Positions 8,451 to 15,351 of a DNA stretch of 64,000 nucleotides are shown one piece after another. The notes below the pieces were generated by a model that was given only the letters and a program-made list of their open reading frames with translations, was not told where the DNA came from and did no database searches. How positions within the stretch are numbered: position 1 is the first letter of the stretch; each line of letters opens with the position of its first letter. Both the position numbers and the translations under genes were made by a program. Source of the stretch: a virus; the IMG/VR virus record IMGVR_UViG_3300044614_002195, positions 124,001-188,000 of that record. One strand, given 5' to 3'.

Positions 8451-8639
8451 ATGACTAATAGTTACTTACAGAAGCTAGCGGAAATAGAAAAGCTGATAGC
8501 AAAGATGGATCTTCCTGCTTATCGGAAAACTGTGAAGCATAATGATGACGCCAGGTGGTTGAAGAACAATCTAGCGGTCAGAAATGCAAATCACAAAAAT
8601 TACGATAAAGTAATGGAACTTCTGGACAGTTTGGTCTGA
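8451..8639 (+). CDS. Small helical hypothetical protein
   Basis: 62 residues, Lys/Asn/Leu-rich and probably all alpha-helical (LQKLAEIEKLIAKMD, LDSLV end). No family recognised. It is followed by a strong hairpin at 8653. Confidence 0.55.
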   Translation: MTNSYLQKLAEIEKLIAKMDLPAYRKTVKHNDDARWLKNNLAVRNANHKNYDKVMELLDSLV

Positions 8640-8652
8640 GTTGTGTACATAT

Positions 8653-8683
8653 GCTAGATAGAGGTCCAACCCCTCTACCTAGC
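8653..8683 (+). promoter_or_regulatory. Hairpin with T-loop-like TCCAACC loop
   Basis: Stem GCTAG-A-TAGAGG / CCTCTA-C-CTAGC (11 bp with one A/C mismatch) closes a 7-base loop TCCAACC. It is followed by AAAACATTTTT and the ATG at 8695. It may be a weak terminator or a 5' UTR structure for the RuvC-like gene. A hairpin with the same loop pattern precedes the gene at 22252. Confidence 0.6.
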
Positions 8684-8694
8684 AAAACATTTTT

Positions 8695-9198
8695 ATGATA
8701 TTTATTGGATTCGACAACGGAGTAACCAGTCAAGGCATCGGTGTAGTGACTAGCGATAGGCACGCCGAGCTCATTAAGCTACCCATTAAAAAAGAGTTGA
8801 GCTATACCAAGGAGGCTAAAAATATTTCAAGAATAGATTTTTCCGCCTTGTGCGAAATATTTGAAAAGCTGCAGGCTAAGTATCTGGGAGATAAGTTTCT
8901 TGTAGGACTTGAAAGGCCTATGATTAACAGCACCAGGTTCAACGCCTCACTTTCAGCAATACGTGCGCTAGAGTCTACACTTATAGCTATCGAGCAGCAC
9001 TCTTTAAGATACGAATATGTAGATAGTAAAGAATGGCAGAAGGTATTGCTTCCTAAGAATATCAAAGGAAGCGACGAACTGAAGAGAGCCAGCCTCGATA
9101 TAGGTAAAAGGTTATTTCCAGAACTGGATATCAAAAAAGACGCAGACGGACTTCTGATCGCAGAGTTTCTAAGAAGAAGAGAAATTAATCAATTATAA
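8695..9198 (+). CDS. RuvC-like Holliday junction resolvase
   Basis: 167 residues, RNase H fold. Acidic residues are in the expected order: D7 (FIGFDNGVTSQGIGVV), E73 (VGLERPM) and D149/D151 (KKDADGLLIAEF). This DxG...E...DxxD layout is that of RuvC-type resolvases, which cut four-way junctions and branched phage DNA before packaging. Length is close to bacterial RuvC (about 170). Neighbours are recombination genes. Confidence 0.82.
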   Translation: MIFIGFDNGVTSQGIGVVTSDRHAELIKLPIKKELSYTKEAKNISRIDFSALCEIFEKLQAKYLGDKFLVGLERPMINSTRFNASLSAIRALESTLIAIEQHSLRYEYVDSKEWQKVLLPKNIKGSDELKRASLDIGKRLFPELDIKKDADGLLIAEFLRRREINQL

Positions 9199-9216
9199 AC
9201 TTAATGCAAACAACTG

Positions 9217-9972
9217 ATGCAGCTTAATTTTTTGTCGGGTTATGAAAACCATCAAATTAAGCTAGAAAAAACTCAAGCTCAATTTTGGGACACAAACTTC
9301 AATATAATCTCTCCACCGAAAAGAACTCCGGAATACTCTAAAGTTGAAAAGTTCTTTTTGTACTTAGATTATACTAAAGTACAGCAGTACAAAGAATACT
9401 GGCAGCAGGTAGCTCCTGATAATGATAGCGAAGTATTCCAAAGATGGCTGTTCGCGTTCATGAGTGTGCACACTTCATGGAAATCTAATATAGCAGGCTA
9501 CCAAGCAATTAAAGATTGGTGGGCATGGTTGAACAAAAGTGAAGATCTCCTAGATAAGCTTGAAAAAAGCAGGGTAGGTATGCAGTTTAATAGAGTAAAA
9601 TTCATAAATGAGTTTGCTCAAAAATTCTGGCAAAATCCTTCTGGGTATAAAAAATCATCCGCAGAAACTTGGGTGAGCTATAGAGATAGGATAAAAGAAA
9701 ATACTCTAGGCTTAGGTTCAGCAAAAACAAGTTTCGCCATAGAAATGTGCTATCCTAATAAAGCAAAAATTGTATGTCTTGACACACACATGTTTCAGGC
9801 TTACGGTCTAGATCAAACCAGGGATGCCAGATATTATAAAGATATCGAACAGCACTGGGTAGATATGTGTATCATGTGGAATGTCCCCTCGTACATAGCT
9901 AGATGCTTGTATTGGGACGATAAACAAGGATATAATGACAGCCGCTATTGGAGCCATGTACTAGAAAAATAA
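9217..9972 (+). CDS. HhH-GPD family protein, possible DNA glycosylase
   Basis: 251 residues. The C-terminal half holds a helix-hairpin-helix GPD-like signature: GLGSAKTSFAIEMCYP at 165-180, then IVCLDTHMFQAYGL with D189 where base-excision glycosylases carry their catalytic Asp. There is no Cys4 Fe-S cluster of the EndoIII type. The Trp/Tyr-rich N-terminal half is unlike standard glycosylases. DNA repair or base excision is likely; the substrate cannot be read. Confidence 0.55.
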   Translation: MQLNFLSGYENHQIKLEKTQAQFWDTNFNIISPPKRTPEYSKVEKFFLYLDYTKVQQYKEYWQQVAPDNDSEVFQRWLFAFMSVHTSWKSNIAGYQAIKDWWAWLNKSEDLLDKLEKSRVGMQFNRVKFINEFAQKFWQNPSGYKKSSAETWVSYRDRIKENTLGLGSAKTSFAIEMCYPNKAKIVCLDTHMFQAYGLDQTRDARYYKDIEQHWVDMCIMWNVPSYIARCLYWDDKQGYNDSRYWSHVLEK

Positions 9973-9973
9973 T

Positions 9974-10258
9974 ATGCACGAACAAGATCACAATGATTGG
10001 AATGGAGACGAATACGACGACGATGAAGACTTCGATGATGGAGCTGAAAGCGAAAATCGTAGATTGCCTGAACTGCATCATAAAGCTATACAGCAGATGT
10101 TTGCAGACATGGAGAGGCGCGCCAAAAAGTCTATCCAATATCTAATTATGGAAGGTTTTGTTGTGCCTACTGAAACCCCTGGAGTTTATGAATATACGCC
10201 AGAGGGACTGGTGCTCGCTCAGCAAAAATACAAGAAAATGCTTGAAGATGAAGAATAA
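9974..10258 (+). CDS. Acidic hypothetical protein
   Basis: 94 residues. The first about 28 are strongly acidic (DEYDDDEDFDDGAESE), followed by a helical part and a small winged-helix-like end (LIMEGFVVPTETPGVYEYTPEGLVLAQQ). It starts one base after the HhH-GPD stop. No family recognised. Confidence 0.65.
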   Translation: MHEQDHNDWNGDEYDDDEDFDDGAESENRRLPELHHKAIQQMFADMERRAKKSIQYLIMEGFVVPTETPGVYEYTPEGLVLAQQKYKKMLEDEE

Positions 10259-10275
10259 TTAAACGAAAGTTAGAT

Positions 10276-10518
10276 ATGAATAAAACAACAGAAGAAATCA
10301 AACTTGAAATACTAAGCATTGCCAGAGAAGACCTAATGTATAGGTTTAATCAATTACTGGAAACGTTTAGAGTGACGGCTGGCGAAAACAATAAGGAAGC
10401 TTTGTTTGAAGCTCAGTTTGAGCTCATTAGGGACGGGTATCCTACAGCTGAAGAAATCAAAGAAAGAGCTGAAGCGCTATACTTGTTTGTAGCTGGAGGT
10501 GAAGTAATTTCTCAGTAA
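10276..10518 (+). CDS. Small hypothetical protein
   Basis: 80 residues, helical, Glu-rich (ILSIAREDLMYRFNQLLETF). No family recognised. It is the last gene before the RNA island. Confidence 0.6.
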   Translation: MNKTTEEIKLEILSIAREDLMYRFNQLLETFRVTAGENNKEALFEAQFELIRDGYPTAEEIKERAEALYLFVAGGEVISQ

Positions 10519-10586
10519 CCACGAACCCAATGGTAGTAGGTTGGGCTGTAATTGGAATGTAGCAGCCTGTGAATCCTGCTGAGATT

Positions 10587-10671
10587 GCGACACATGCCAC
10601 TCTGGATAGCTCGGGGTGTTTGGACTGGGAATTCTCAGTCGACTAAGTTGTGTGACACTGGGAGAGACTAG
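10587..10671 (+). ncRNA. Structured RNA element, copy 1 (just before tmRNA)
   Basis: This 85-base stretch shares its two ends with 11342-11427. Both start GCGACAC and both end with GTGTGACACTGGGAGAGAC plus YAG, 63-64 bases later. ACACA at 10590-10594 pairs with TGTGT at 10649-10653, and CTGG pairs with CTAG around a GAGAGA loop. The interior contains another hairpin, GACTG...CAGTC. It ends 10 bases before the tmRNA. The upstream part of the gap (10519-10586) also has two hairpins (CCCAA/TTGGG and AGCAG/CTGCT). No T-arm is present, so it is not a tRNA. Confidence 0.5.
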
Positions 10672-10681
10672 ACAATTTTAA

Positions 10682-11072
10682 GGGGGTGATTTGGTTTCGA
10701 CTAGATATGAGCCCTTATAGATGCATGTAGAGGAAGCCTGGTAGGCCTCTTAAAAAATCTAGGCAAAATAAACGCAGAGTCCTTTGACTACGCTCCCTCA
10801 GTAGCAGAAGCAGACGCATTCCTCGAAGCCACTGGCTTCGTTGGTGCTGAGCTCCTCGCTGCATAAGGTACAGGCCGGATGCTATTAAAAGCCTGTAAAC
10901 GTTAGTAGCTAGTGCTTGAAATTAGGACTGTTATTCAAGCAGAACAAGAACGGTTCAAAAGAAATTATATAGTTTGATTGTTGACGCTATAATTTCTTGC
11001 AAAAAACAATCTAAGCATGTAGATTCTATAAGATAAGTATTTAGGACAGGGGTTCAACTCCCCTCACCTCCA
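10682..11072 (+). ncRNA. ssrA: tmRNA (ssrA)
   Basis: 391 bases. The tRNA-like ends pair as GGGGGTG (10682) with CACCTCC (11065-11071). The third pair is G-U, the alanine identity element. Near the 5' end is the conserved TTTCGAC and near the 3' end TTAGGACAGGGGTTCAACT, a standard T-arm. CCA is not encoded. The internal reading frame starts at GCA 10774, preceded by TAAAC as in other tmRNAs. It rescues stalled ribosomes with a proteolysis tag. The 3' part has several stem candidates, e.g. AGAAATTATA with TATAATTTCT, for pseudoknots. Confidence 0.93.
10774..10866 (+). other. tmRNA tag-peptide reading frame (30 codons)
   Basis: The frame from GCA to TAA encodes 30 residues. It begins AESFDYAPS and ends AELLAA. 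The end matches the hydrophobic (A)LAA-type degradation signal of bacterial tags, but the length is about three times the common 8-12 residues. The codons give A, E and D in abundance. An alternative resume codon one triplet upstream (AAC) would only add Asn. Confidence 0.8.
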
Positions 11073-11080
11073 CTTTTAAT

Positions 11081-11154
11081 CGCGGGATAGTGAAGTGGCA
11101 AAACAGGAGTCTCATAAGCTCCAGTCCCAGGTTCGATTCCTGGTCCCGCAACCA
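11081..11154 (+). tRNA. tRNA-Met (CAT), initiator-like with C1-A72 mismatch
   Basis: 74 bases with CCA encoded. Anticodon loop CTCATAA gives anticodon CAT. T-arm CCAGG-TTCGATT-CCTGG fixes the register, so the acceptor is CGCGGGA against TCCCGCA. Position 1-72 is therefore a C-A mismatch, the hallmark of bacterial initiator tRNA. The anticodon stem is GGAGT/GCTCC and lacks the three G-C pairs usual in initiators, and the D-arm pairs poorly. Confidence 0.85.
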
Positions 11155-11158
11155 ATTT

Positions 11159-11243
11159 GGGTAGTTCGCATAGCGGCTATTGCAGGAGACTGTAAATCTC
11201 CCCTCTTCGGAGACCGATGGTTCGAGTCCATCACTGCCCACCA
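11159..11243 (+). tRNA. tRNA-Tyr (GTA)
   Basis: 85 bases with a long variable arm and CCA encoded. Acceptor GGGTAGT/ACTGCCC, anticodon stem-loop GGAGA-CTGTAAA-TCTCC with anticodon GTA, T-arm GATGG-TTCGAGT-CCATC. The class II variable arm fits bacterial tRNA-Tyr. Confidence 0.92.
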
Positions 11244-11244
11244 G

Positions 11245-11319
11245 GCCAGCATAGCTCAGTGGTAGAGCATTGGTTTTGTAAACCAACGGTCGTCGGTTCA
11301 ATCCCGACTGCTGGCTCCA
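11245..11319 (+). tRNA. tRNA-Thr (TGT)
   Basis: 75 bases with CCA encoded. Acceptor GCCAGCA/TGCTGGC, anticodon stem-loop TTGGT-TTTGTAA-ACCAA with anticodon TGT, T-arm GTCGG-TTCAATC-CCGAC. Reads ACA codons. Only one base separates it from tRNA-Tyr. Confidence 0.93.
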
Positions 11320-11341
11320 TATTTTCTCCTCCAATTGGAGA

Positions 11342-11427
11342 GCGACACCTGCTGGTGGCTCAGTGCCATCAAGCCCTGATTGGGTCCATCCCTATTTGGG
11401 AAGTGGTGTGACACTGGGAGAGACCAG
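11342..11427 (+). ncRNA. Structured RNA element, copy 2 (just before tRNA-Asn)
   Basis: Counterpart of 10587-10671, with conserved ends and a different interior. ACACC at 11345-11349 pairs with GGTGT at 11405-11409. The last pair is C-G here and A-T in copy 1, a compensatory change. The terminal hairpin is CTGG-GAGAGA-CCAG (copy 1 has CTAG, a G-U pair). Interior mini-hairpins CCC-TGATT-GGG and CCC-TATTT-GGG are visible. It ends six bases before tRNA-Asn. Confidence 0.5.
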
Positions 11428-11433
11428 GCATAC

Positions 11434-11508
11434 TCCTAGATAGCTCAATGGTAGAGCATTCGGCTGTTAACCGAACGGTTCCTGGTTCGAGTCCAGGTCT
11501 AGGAGCCA
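11434..11508 (+). tRNA. tRNA-Asn (GTT)
   Basis: 75 bases with CCA encoded. Acceptor TCCTAGA/TCTAGGA, anticodon stem-loop TTCGG-CTGTTAA-CCGAA with anticodon GTT, T-arm CCTGG-TTCGAGT-CCAGG, discriminator G. Confidence 0.93.
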
Positions 11509-11519
11509 TTTTTTTAAAT

Positions 11520-11753
11520 ATGACAGATTGGATTACTACATTTTTATCTGTATTTTTCACAGATATCTTCTACACATACTATTTAAAAGCTGTACAAGAA
11601 AGCCATGCGCTTAAAGCTAGCTTTTGGGCTTCGGTTGTTTTTTGTATTGCTTGCGTCGCAGTTATAAACTATACGTCTAATCATGCCTTGCTTTTACCTG
11701 CGGCTCTCGGAGCCTTCCTGGGTACATATGTAGGTATAAAGTTAAAACAATGA
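11520..11753 (+). CDS. Small three-helix membrane protein
   Basis: 77 residues from ATG 11520, 11 bases after tRNA-Asn. Three hydrophobic segments: WITTFLSVFFTDIFYTYYL, ASFWASVVFCIACVAVINY and ALLLPAALGAFLGTYVGI. Small proteins of this kind occur in other large phages, but I know no function. The frame continues upstream through the tRNA, which is not a valid start. Confidence 0.7.
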   Translation: MTDWITTFLSVFFTDIFYTYYLKAVQESHALKASFWASVVFCIACVAVINYTSNHALLLPAALGAFLGTYVGIKLKQ

Positions 11754-11968
11754 AACCAACTATAGGTAAATATTATTATATAAATTACGTAGATAAACAA
11801 CAGCCTGAAGGTTCTTATGCAGGAATCGCCAGGTGCGTTGCAAAGTATGAGCGAGATGAGTGGGGCAATAACTTAAAAGAAGTTTTCTATGAATTTGAGC
11901 ATCCTCAAGACGAACAGATGGTAAGGAGTCTATACACAGATAATGAAATACTCATGGAGGCAAAATGA
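11750..11968 (+). CDS. Hypothetical protein
   Basis: 72 residues (MKPTIGKYYYINYVDK...EILMEAK), overlapping the membrane-protein gene by 4 bases (ATGA). No domain recognised; the sequence looks like a small beta-rich domain. Confidence 0.65.
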   Translation: MKPTIGKYYYINYVDKQQPEGSYAGIARCVAKYERDEWGNNLKEVFYEFEHPQDEQMVRSLYTDNEILMEAK

Positions 11969-12018
11969 TTGTACTTTTATTTCTTTTTATACTTATTTTA
12001 ATAGCAAATAGAGACTAA
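11965..12018 (+). CDS. Possible 17-residue membrane peptide
   Basis: MIVLLFLFILILIANRD, almost entirely hydrophobic. ATG overlaps the previous stop by 4 bases (ATGA), and its TAA is followed at once by the next start, so the coupling is what a real gene would show. Too short for homology evidence. Confidence 0.35.
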   Translation: MIVLLFLFILILIANRD

Positions 12019-12555
12019 ATGATGAAAACTTTTGATATAGGATTAATAGGGCTAGCTGGCAGCGGTAAAGATACTGTTGCAGATATTATTTGTGCTGAAC
12101 TAAATTACAAGCGAGCCAGCTTTGCTACCGCCCTAAAAAATCTATGCTTTAGTATGGGGTGGAACGGGCATAAAGACGCTAGAGGCAGAAAGCTGTTGCA
12201 AGATGTGGGTATGGCGTTCAGGGAATACGATAAAGATATATGGGTGGATAAAACTGCCAGCTCTATACTGAATAACCACAAATATGTGTTCACCGACGTA
12301 AGGTTCTCAAACGAGGCCCATTATATAAAGCACTCTAGAAATGGTATAATTATTAGAGTAGTAAGGCCTGATTTAGAAATAGGTCTGGCGCATCAACATG
12401 TTAGCGAAAAAGGACAGCGCGAAATAGACGTAGCCTACACTATAATGAATCACGGCACTATCGACGATTTAAAACTATTAGTCATGGGTCTTATGCTTAG
12501 AATAGCTGAAGAAAAAGGAGAATCATCATGCCTGCAACCTATCAAAACATTATAA
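12019..12555 (+). CDS. Deoxynucleoside monophosphate kinase
   Basis: 178 residues. P-loop GLAGSGKDT at 11-19, then the pattern SFATALKNLCF and VFTDVRFSNEAHYI typical of phage dNMP kinases (T4 gp1 type). These phosphorylate dNMPs, including modified ones, to dNDPs for phage DNA synthesis. T4 gp1 is longer (about 240), so this is a compact version. The next gene starts 28 bases before its stop. Confidence 0.8.
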   Translation: MMKTFDIGLIGLAGSGKDTVADIICAELNYKRASFATALKNLCFSMGWNGHKDARGRKLLQDVGMAFREYDKDIWVDKTASSILNNHKYVFTDVRFSNEAHYIKHSRNGIIIRVVRPDLEIGLAHQHVSEKGQREIDVAYTIMNHGTIDDLKLLVMGLMLRIAEEKGESSCLQPIKTL

Positions 12556-12944
12556 TAACAGAGGAAATATTGAACAGCGAGCCCAACGCATTCTTTGTTT
12601 ACGGAGATAACGTAAAAAGAATAGGTCTTGGAGGAGCCGCAAAGCTTCGTAATCACCCTAGAGCTGTAGGGTTTGTGACAAAGAAAGAGCCTACAAATAA
12701 CCAGGGAGCGTGTTTCACACCTGAAGAATATGCCAAGCCCTTCTTTGATCAGCTGGATCAATTATCCGCGCACATCAAAAACAGCCCTAATAACAAGTTC
12801 TATGTATCTAAGCTAGGCTCAGGGTTAGCCAACAGATACTGGATATGGGAAAGAGTTATCAGTCACAATTTACAAGATGAACTTGGAGGATATGATAATG
12901 TTGTATTCTGCTGGGATCAAGATGACGAAAACTTTAATAAATAG
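12528..12944 (+). CDS. Conserved phage hypothetical protein (YGDN/GGAA motif)
   Basis: 138 residues. Signature FFVYGDNVKRIGLGGAAKLR, then GFVTKKEPTNNQGACF and KFYVSKLGSGLANRYWIW. I have seen this pattern in phage proteins of unknown function; the glycine-rich GLGGAA and final GSGLAN segments suggest a nucleotide- or ADP-ribose-type binding pocket, but that is inference. A clear Shine-Dalgarno AAAGGAGA lies 5-6 bases before the ATG, fixing the start within the previous gene. Confidence 0.75.
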   Translation: MPATYQNIIITEEILNSEPNAFFVYGDNVKRIGLGGAAKLRNHPRAVGFVTKKEPTNNQGACFTPEEYAKPFFDQLDQLSAHIKNSPNNKFYVSKLGSGLANRYWIWERVISHNLQDELGGYDNVVFCWDQDDENFNK

Positions 12945-12946
12945 TT

Positions 12947-13966
12947 ATGGAAAAATATGCAGTAGTGGCAAAAATACTAGAGCTTAACCCTATCGAGGGA
13001 GCTGATCGTATCGAGGTGGCCACAGTTTTGGGTTGGAATGTTGTTACACAAAAGCATCTCCATAAAGTAGGAGATCTTGTTGTGATGATATTTCCTGACA
13101 CACTAGTACCTAAAAAATTCCTAGACGGAGCCTACCAGGGAGATGAAAAAGTGCGGTTAAAAACTGTAAAACTGAAAGGACAGTATAGTGCAGGACTATT
13201 ACTACCTATGAGTGTTGTGGGTAGCACCTTTAGTGAGGGAGATGAAGTCAGTGAACTCTTAGGTATTGAGAAGTGGATTGCGCCTGCGGCAGCTTCTATC
13301 TCGGGTGATGCAGTAGGTAATTTTCCAACAGGGGTTATTTCAAAAACAGATGAGTTTAATGCTAGGTCAGAACCAAATGCACTGAACGAGGCGCGCTTAT
13401 CTCCACTTGTAGGCCATGAGTTTGTTGTTACACTTAAATGTGACGGCAGCAGCGGTACATTTATATCAAAAGACGGGAAGCTTCGCGTATGCTCAAGAAA
13501 CCTTGAGCTAAAAGAGACAGAGGGAAATGCTTTCTGGCAGGTAGCTAAAAAGTATAACCTGCACGAGAAGCTCTTAAAATTTGGTGATGCTGTCGCCTTG
13601 CAGGGAGAAGTTTGTGGTCCAGGTATTCAGGGTAATCCCATGAAGCTTACTGAACTCACATTCTTCGCATTCCTGATGAAGGACATTAGACACGACGCAT
13701 GGTTAAGCTGGGGCACACTAAAGGCCTTTTGTGAAGAGTATCAAATTCCTCATGTAGAAGAGCTGAAGGTATTTAAATTCACTGAAACATCTCCTACACT
13801 AGAAGAACTGCAAGAGATGGCAAATAATGCGAAATACGATCATGGTCGTACTAATGCAGAAGGTATTGTTATCAGACCTGTAGCACCAATCAGATCATTA
13901 GTATTACAGAAGCCCTGGTGGAGCCTGAAAGTAATGAATCAACCGTACGACATGAAGAAAGGTTAA
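12947..13966 (+). CDS. RNA ligase with N-terminal OB-like domain
   Basis: 339 residues. Residues 1-110 form an OB-like domain. The ligase core follows, with motif I TLKCDGSSG (nucleotidyl Lys K164), a motif III-like segment (LQGEVCGPGIQGN), motif IV (AEGIVIRP) and motif V (WWSLKVMN). The layout resembles the DRB0094/Rnl5 branch of RNA ligases. They seal nicked RNA, for example cleaved tRNAs, via an AMP intermediate. Two bases separate it from the upstream gene and the next gene starts right after its stop. Confidence 0.82.
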   Translation: MEKYAVVAKILELNPIEGADRIEVATVLGWNVVTQKHLHKVGDLVVMIFPDTLVPKKFLDGAYQGDEKVRLKTVKLKGQYSAGLLLPMSVVGSTFSEGDEVSELLGIEKWIAPAAASISGDAVGNFPTGVISKTDEFNARSEPNALNEARLSPLVGHEFVVTLKCDGSSGTFISKDGKLRVCSRNLELKETEGNAFWQVAKKYNLHEKLLKFGDAVALQGEVCGPGIQGNPMKLTELTFFAFLMKDIRHDAWLSWGTLKAFCEEYQIPHVEELKVFKFTETSPTLEELQEMANNAKYDHGRTNAEGIVIRPVAPIRSLVLQKPWWSLKVMNQPYDMKKG

Positions 13967-14626
13967 ATGAAAAATACAGTAGAACTAATCGGATATTATG
14001 GTAATGATATGCTCCATGCCTGTAGCGCCTGGACCAGTACAAGTAGAAGTTTATCAGAGGAAAAGAAGGCTAGAATTCCTAAGATGTTAAAGGATCTTGC
14101 TAGCGCAGGACACCACACACCTTTCGAGAAAAGCAGCCTTCATTTCCTGGTAGATTGCGACATAGCAAGCCATATCCATCTACTCAAACACAGGGTAGGT
14201 GTTTCATTGAATGCTGAGTCAGCCAGGTATAAAGAGTTAAAAGAAGATAAGTTCTATATTCCTGAGGAATTCTATAGTACTCCTATAGATGCCCAGCATG
14301 GGCTGCATCCCTACGATAACTGGGGAGATTTGCTTAATGATAAATCTCAGGAAATGAACATGCTTTATCATGCAGCGTTAACAGATGTTGAAAAAGCCTA
14401 CGGACGTAAGAGAGCCAAAGAAAGCGCGAGATTCTTCAAAATGTATAATAGTCAGATTGAATCTGATGTTATGTTTAATTGGAGGTCCTTCCAGCACTTC
14501 CAAAAGCTCAGGAACAGTCCGGACGCACAGAAAGAGATACGAGAAATTGCTGAAAAAATGCTTTCTTTAGTAAAGGAAATCGAAGAATCTCCTTTTAAGC
14601 ATACAATAGCCGCATTTGAACTATAA
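13967..14626 (+). CDS. thyX: Flavin-dependent thymidylate synthase ThyX
   Basis: 219 residues, normal for ThyX. The signature region is KHRVGVSLNAESARYKEL at 74-91. The family consensus is RHR-x7-S with RY; here the first Arg is Lys (K74) and one residue is inserted between HR and the first Ser. HHTPFEKSSLHF and SQIESDVMFNWRSFQHFQKLR (split by function) also fit. Makes dTMP from dUMP using FAD, NADPH and methylene-folate, independent of the host ThyA. Confidence 0.88.
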   Translation: MKNTVELIGYYGNDMLHACSAWTSTSRSLSEEKKARIPKMLKDLASAGHHTPFEKSSLHFLVDCDIASHIHLLKHRVGVSLNAESARYKELKEDKFYIPEEFYSTPIDAQHGLHPYDNWGDLLNDKSQEMNMLYHAALTDVEKAYGRKRAKESARFFKMYNSQIESDVMFNWRSFQHFQKLRNSPDAQKEIREIAEKMLSLVKEIEESPFKHTIAAFEL

Positions 14627-14627
14627 T

Positions 14628-14852
14628 ATGATTCTTAAACTCATTAAATACACTAGTAGACCTAACGACGAGGACTATATCTATTTAGCTTCTGATAAAA
14701 TTTATATTATGGAAGAAATCTATACTATAGATAAAAAAACTGAAAGCTTTAAGTTTTCTCATACAGCTATTGATATAGGCTTTGACGAATATGTCGTTAA
14801 AGTCAGAAATCCTGCAGAAGAAATTTGCAAGATGATTAGAGGTAAAAAATAA
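14628..14852 (+). CDS. Hypothetical protein
   Basis: 74 residues from ATG 14628, two bases after the thyX stop. Beta-rich N-terminal half (MILKLIKYTS, YIYLASDKIYIMEEIY), helical end. A TTG start 12 bases upstream is less likely. No family recognised. Confidence 0.6.
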   Translation: MILKLIKYTSRPNDEDYIYLASDKIYIMEEIYTIDKKTESFKFSHTAIDIGFDEYVVKVRNPAEEICKMIRGKK

Positions 14853-14854
14853 CT

Positions 14855-15037
14855 ATGAGCTTAGACGACAAGAAAGCTAAAAACTTTTTTAATACAAAAA
14901 TAAAAAAAAGTGAAATAGAGTCTATCAAAGCAAAAAAAATTGCAGAAGCTGTAACCAGACATATCGAGAAAAGTAAAAACAAACTAGACGATAAGCTATT
15001 AGACATAATGAAAGACGTACCGGATAGATTAAATTAA
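14855..15037 (+). CDS. Small Lys-rich hypothetical protein
   Basis: 60 residues, nearly all helical and highly charged (KKAKNFFNTKIKKSEIESIK). No family recognised. Two bases downstream of the previous stop. Confidence 0.5.
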   Translation: MSLDDKKAKNFFNTKIKKSEIESIKAKKIAEAVTRHIEKSKNKLDDKLLDIMKDVPDRLN

Positions 15038-15045
15038 ATAAAATT

Positions 15046-15345
15046 ATGCAGATAACAAAAAGATCTCCATTCACAAATAAACTAAACACTGTAGACGTTC
15101 CTATCACTCAAGAGCAGTATATTACATACAAAGAAGGAATTAGTGCGGAGCTTGTTTTTCCTGAGCTATCGCGAGAGTATATGCTATTTATCAAGTATGG
15201 AATTTCTCCAAGTGAGCATGCTAATTTAGTTAAAACTTACGTGGAAGCTAACCAAGTGGCCTTTGATAGCCTACACAATAAAAAAGTCGCAATAGACGTT
15301 AAGCCTGAAATAGAAACAACCGAAGGAATTGTGTTCCCAAACTAA
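15046..15345 (+). CDS. Small conserved phage protein, paralogue A
   Basis: 99 residues. The first 65 align with the next gene: MxITxxSPxTxxxxTVDxPxTxEQ, then a Tyr-Gly pair, FPELS/FPNLS and FIKxGI. This short pattern recurs in small proteins of large phages; the role is unknown. It has a longer C-terminal tail than its partner. Confidence 0.7.
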   Translation: MQITKRSPFTNKLNTVDVPITQEQYITYKEGISAELVFPELSREYMLFIKYGISPSEHANLVKTYVEANQVAFDSLHNKKVAIDVKPEIETTEGIVFPN

Positions 15346-15351
15346 ACTATT

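Noticed and set aside
9899-10145. Extra frames on both strands at the HhH-GPD/acidic gene junction.
   Set aside because: They are out-of-frame shadows of Asp/Glu-rich codons and lack start context.
10587-11427. The two RNA elements as degenerate tRNAs.
   Set aside because: Length is tRNA-like but neither copy has a TTCRA T-loop, an anticodon stem of 5 bp with 7-base loop, or a matching acceptor.
11041-11560. Minus-strand and plus-strand open frames across the tRNA cluster.
   Set aside because: They run through intact tRNA genes and only reflect tRNA sequence, a known annotation artefact.
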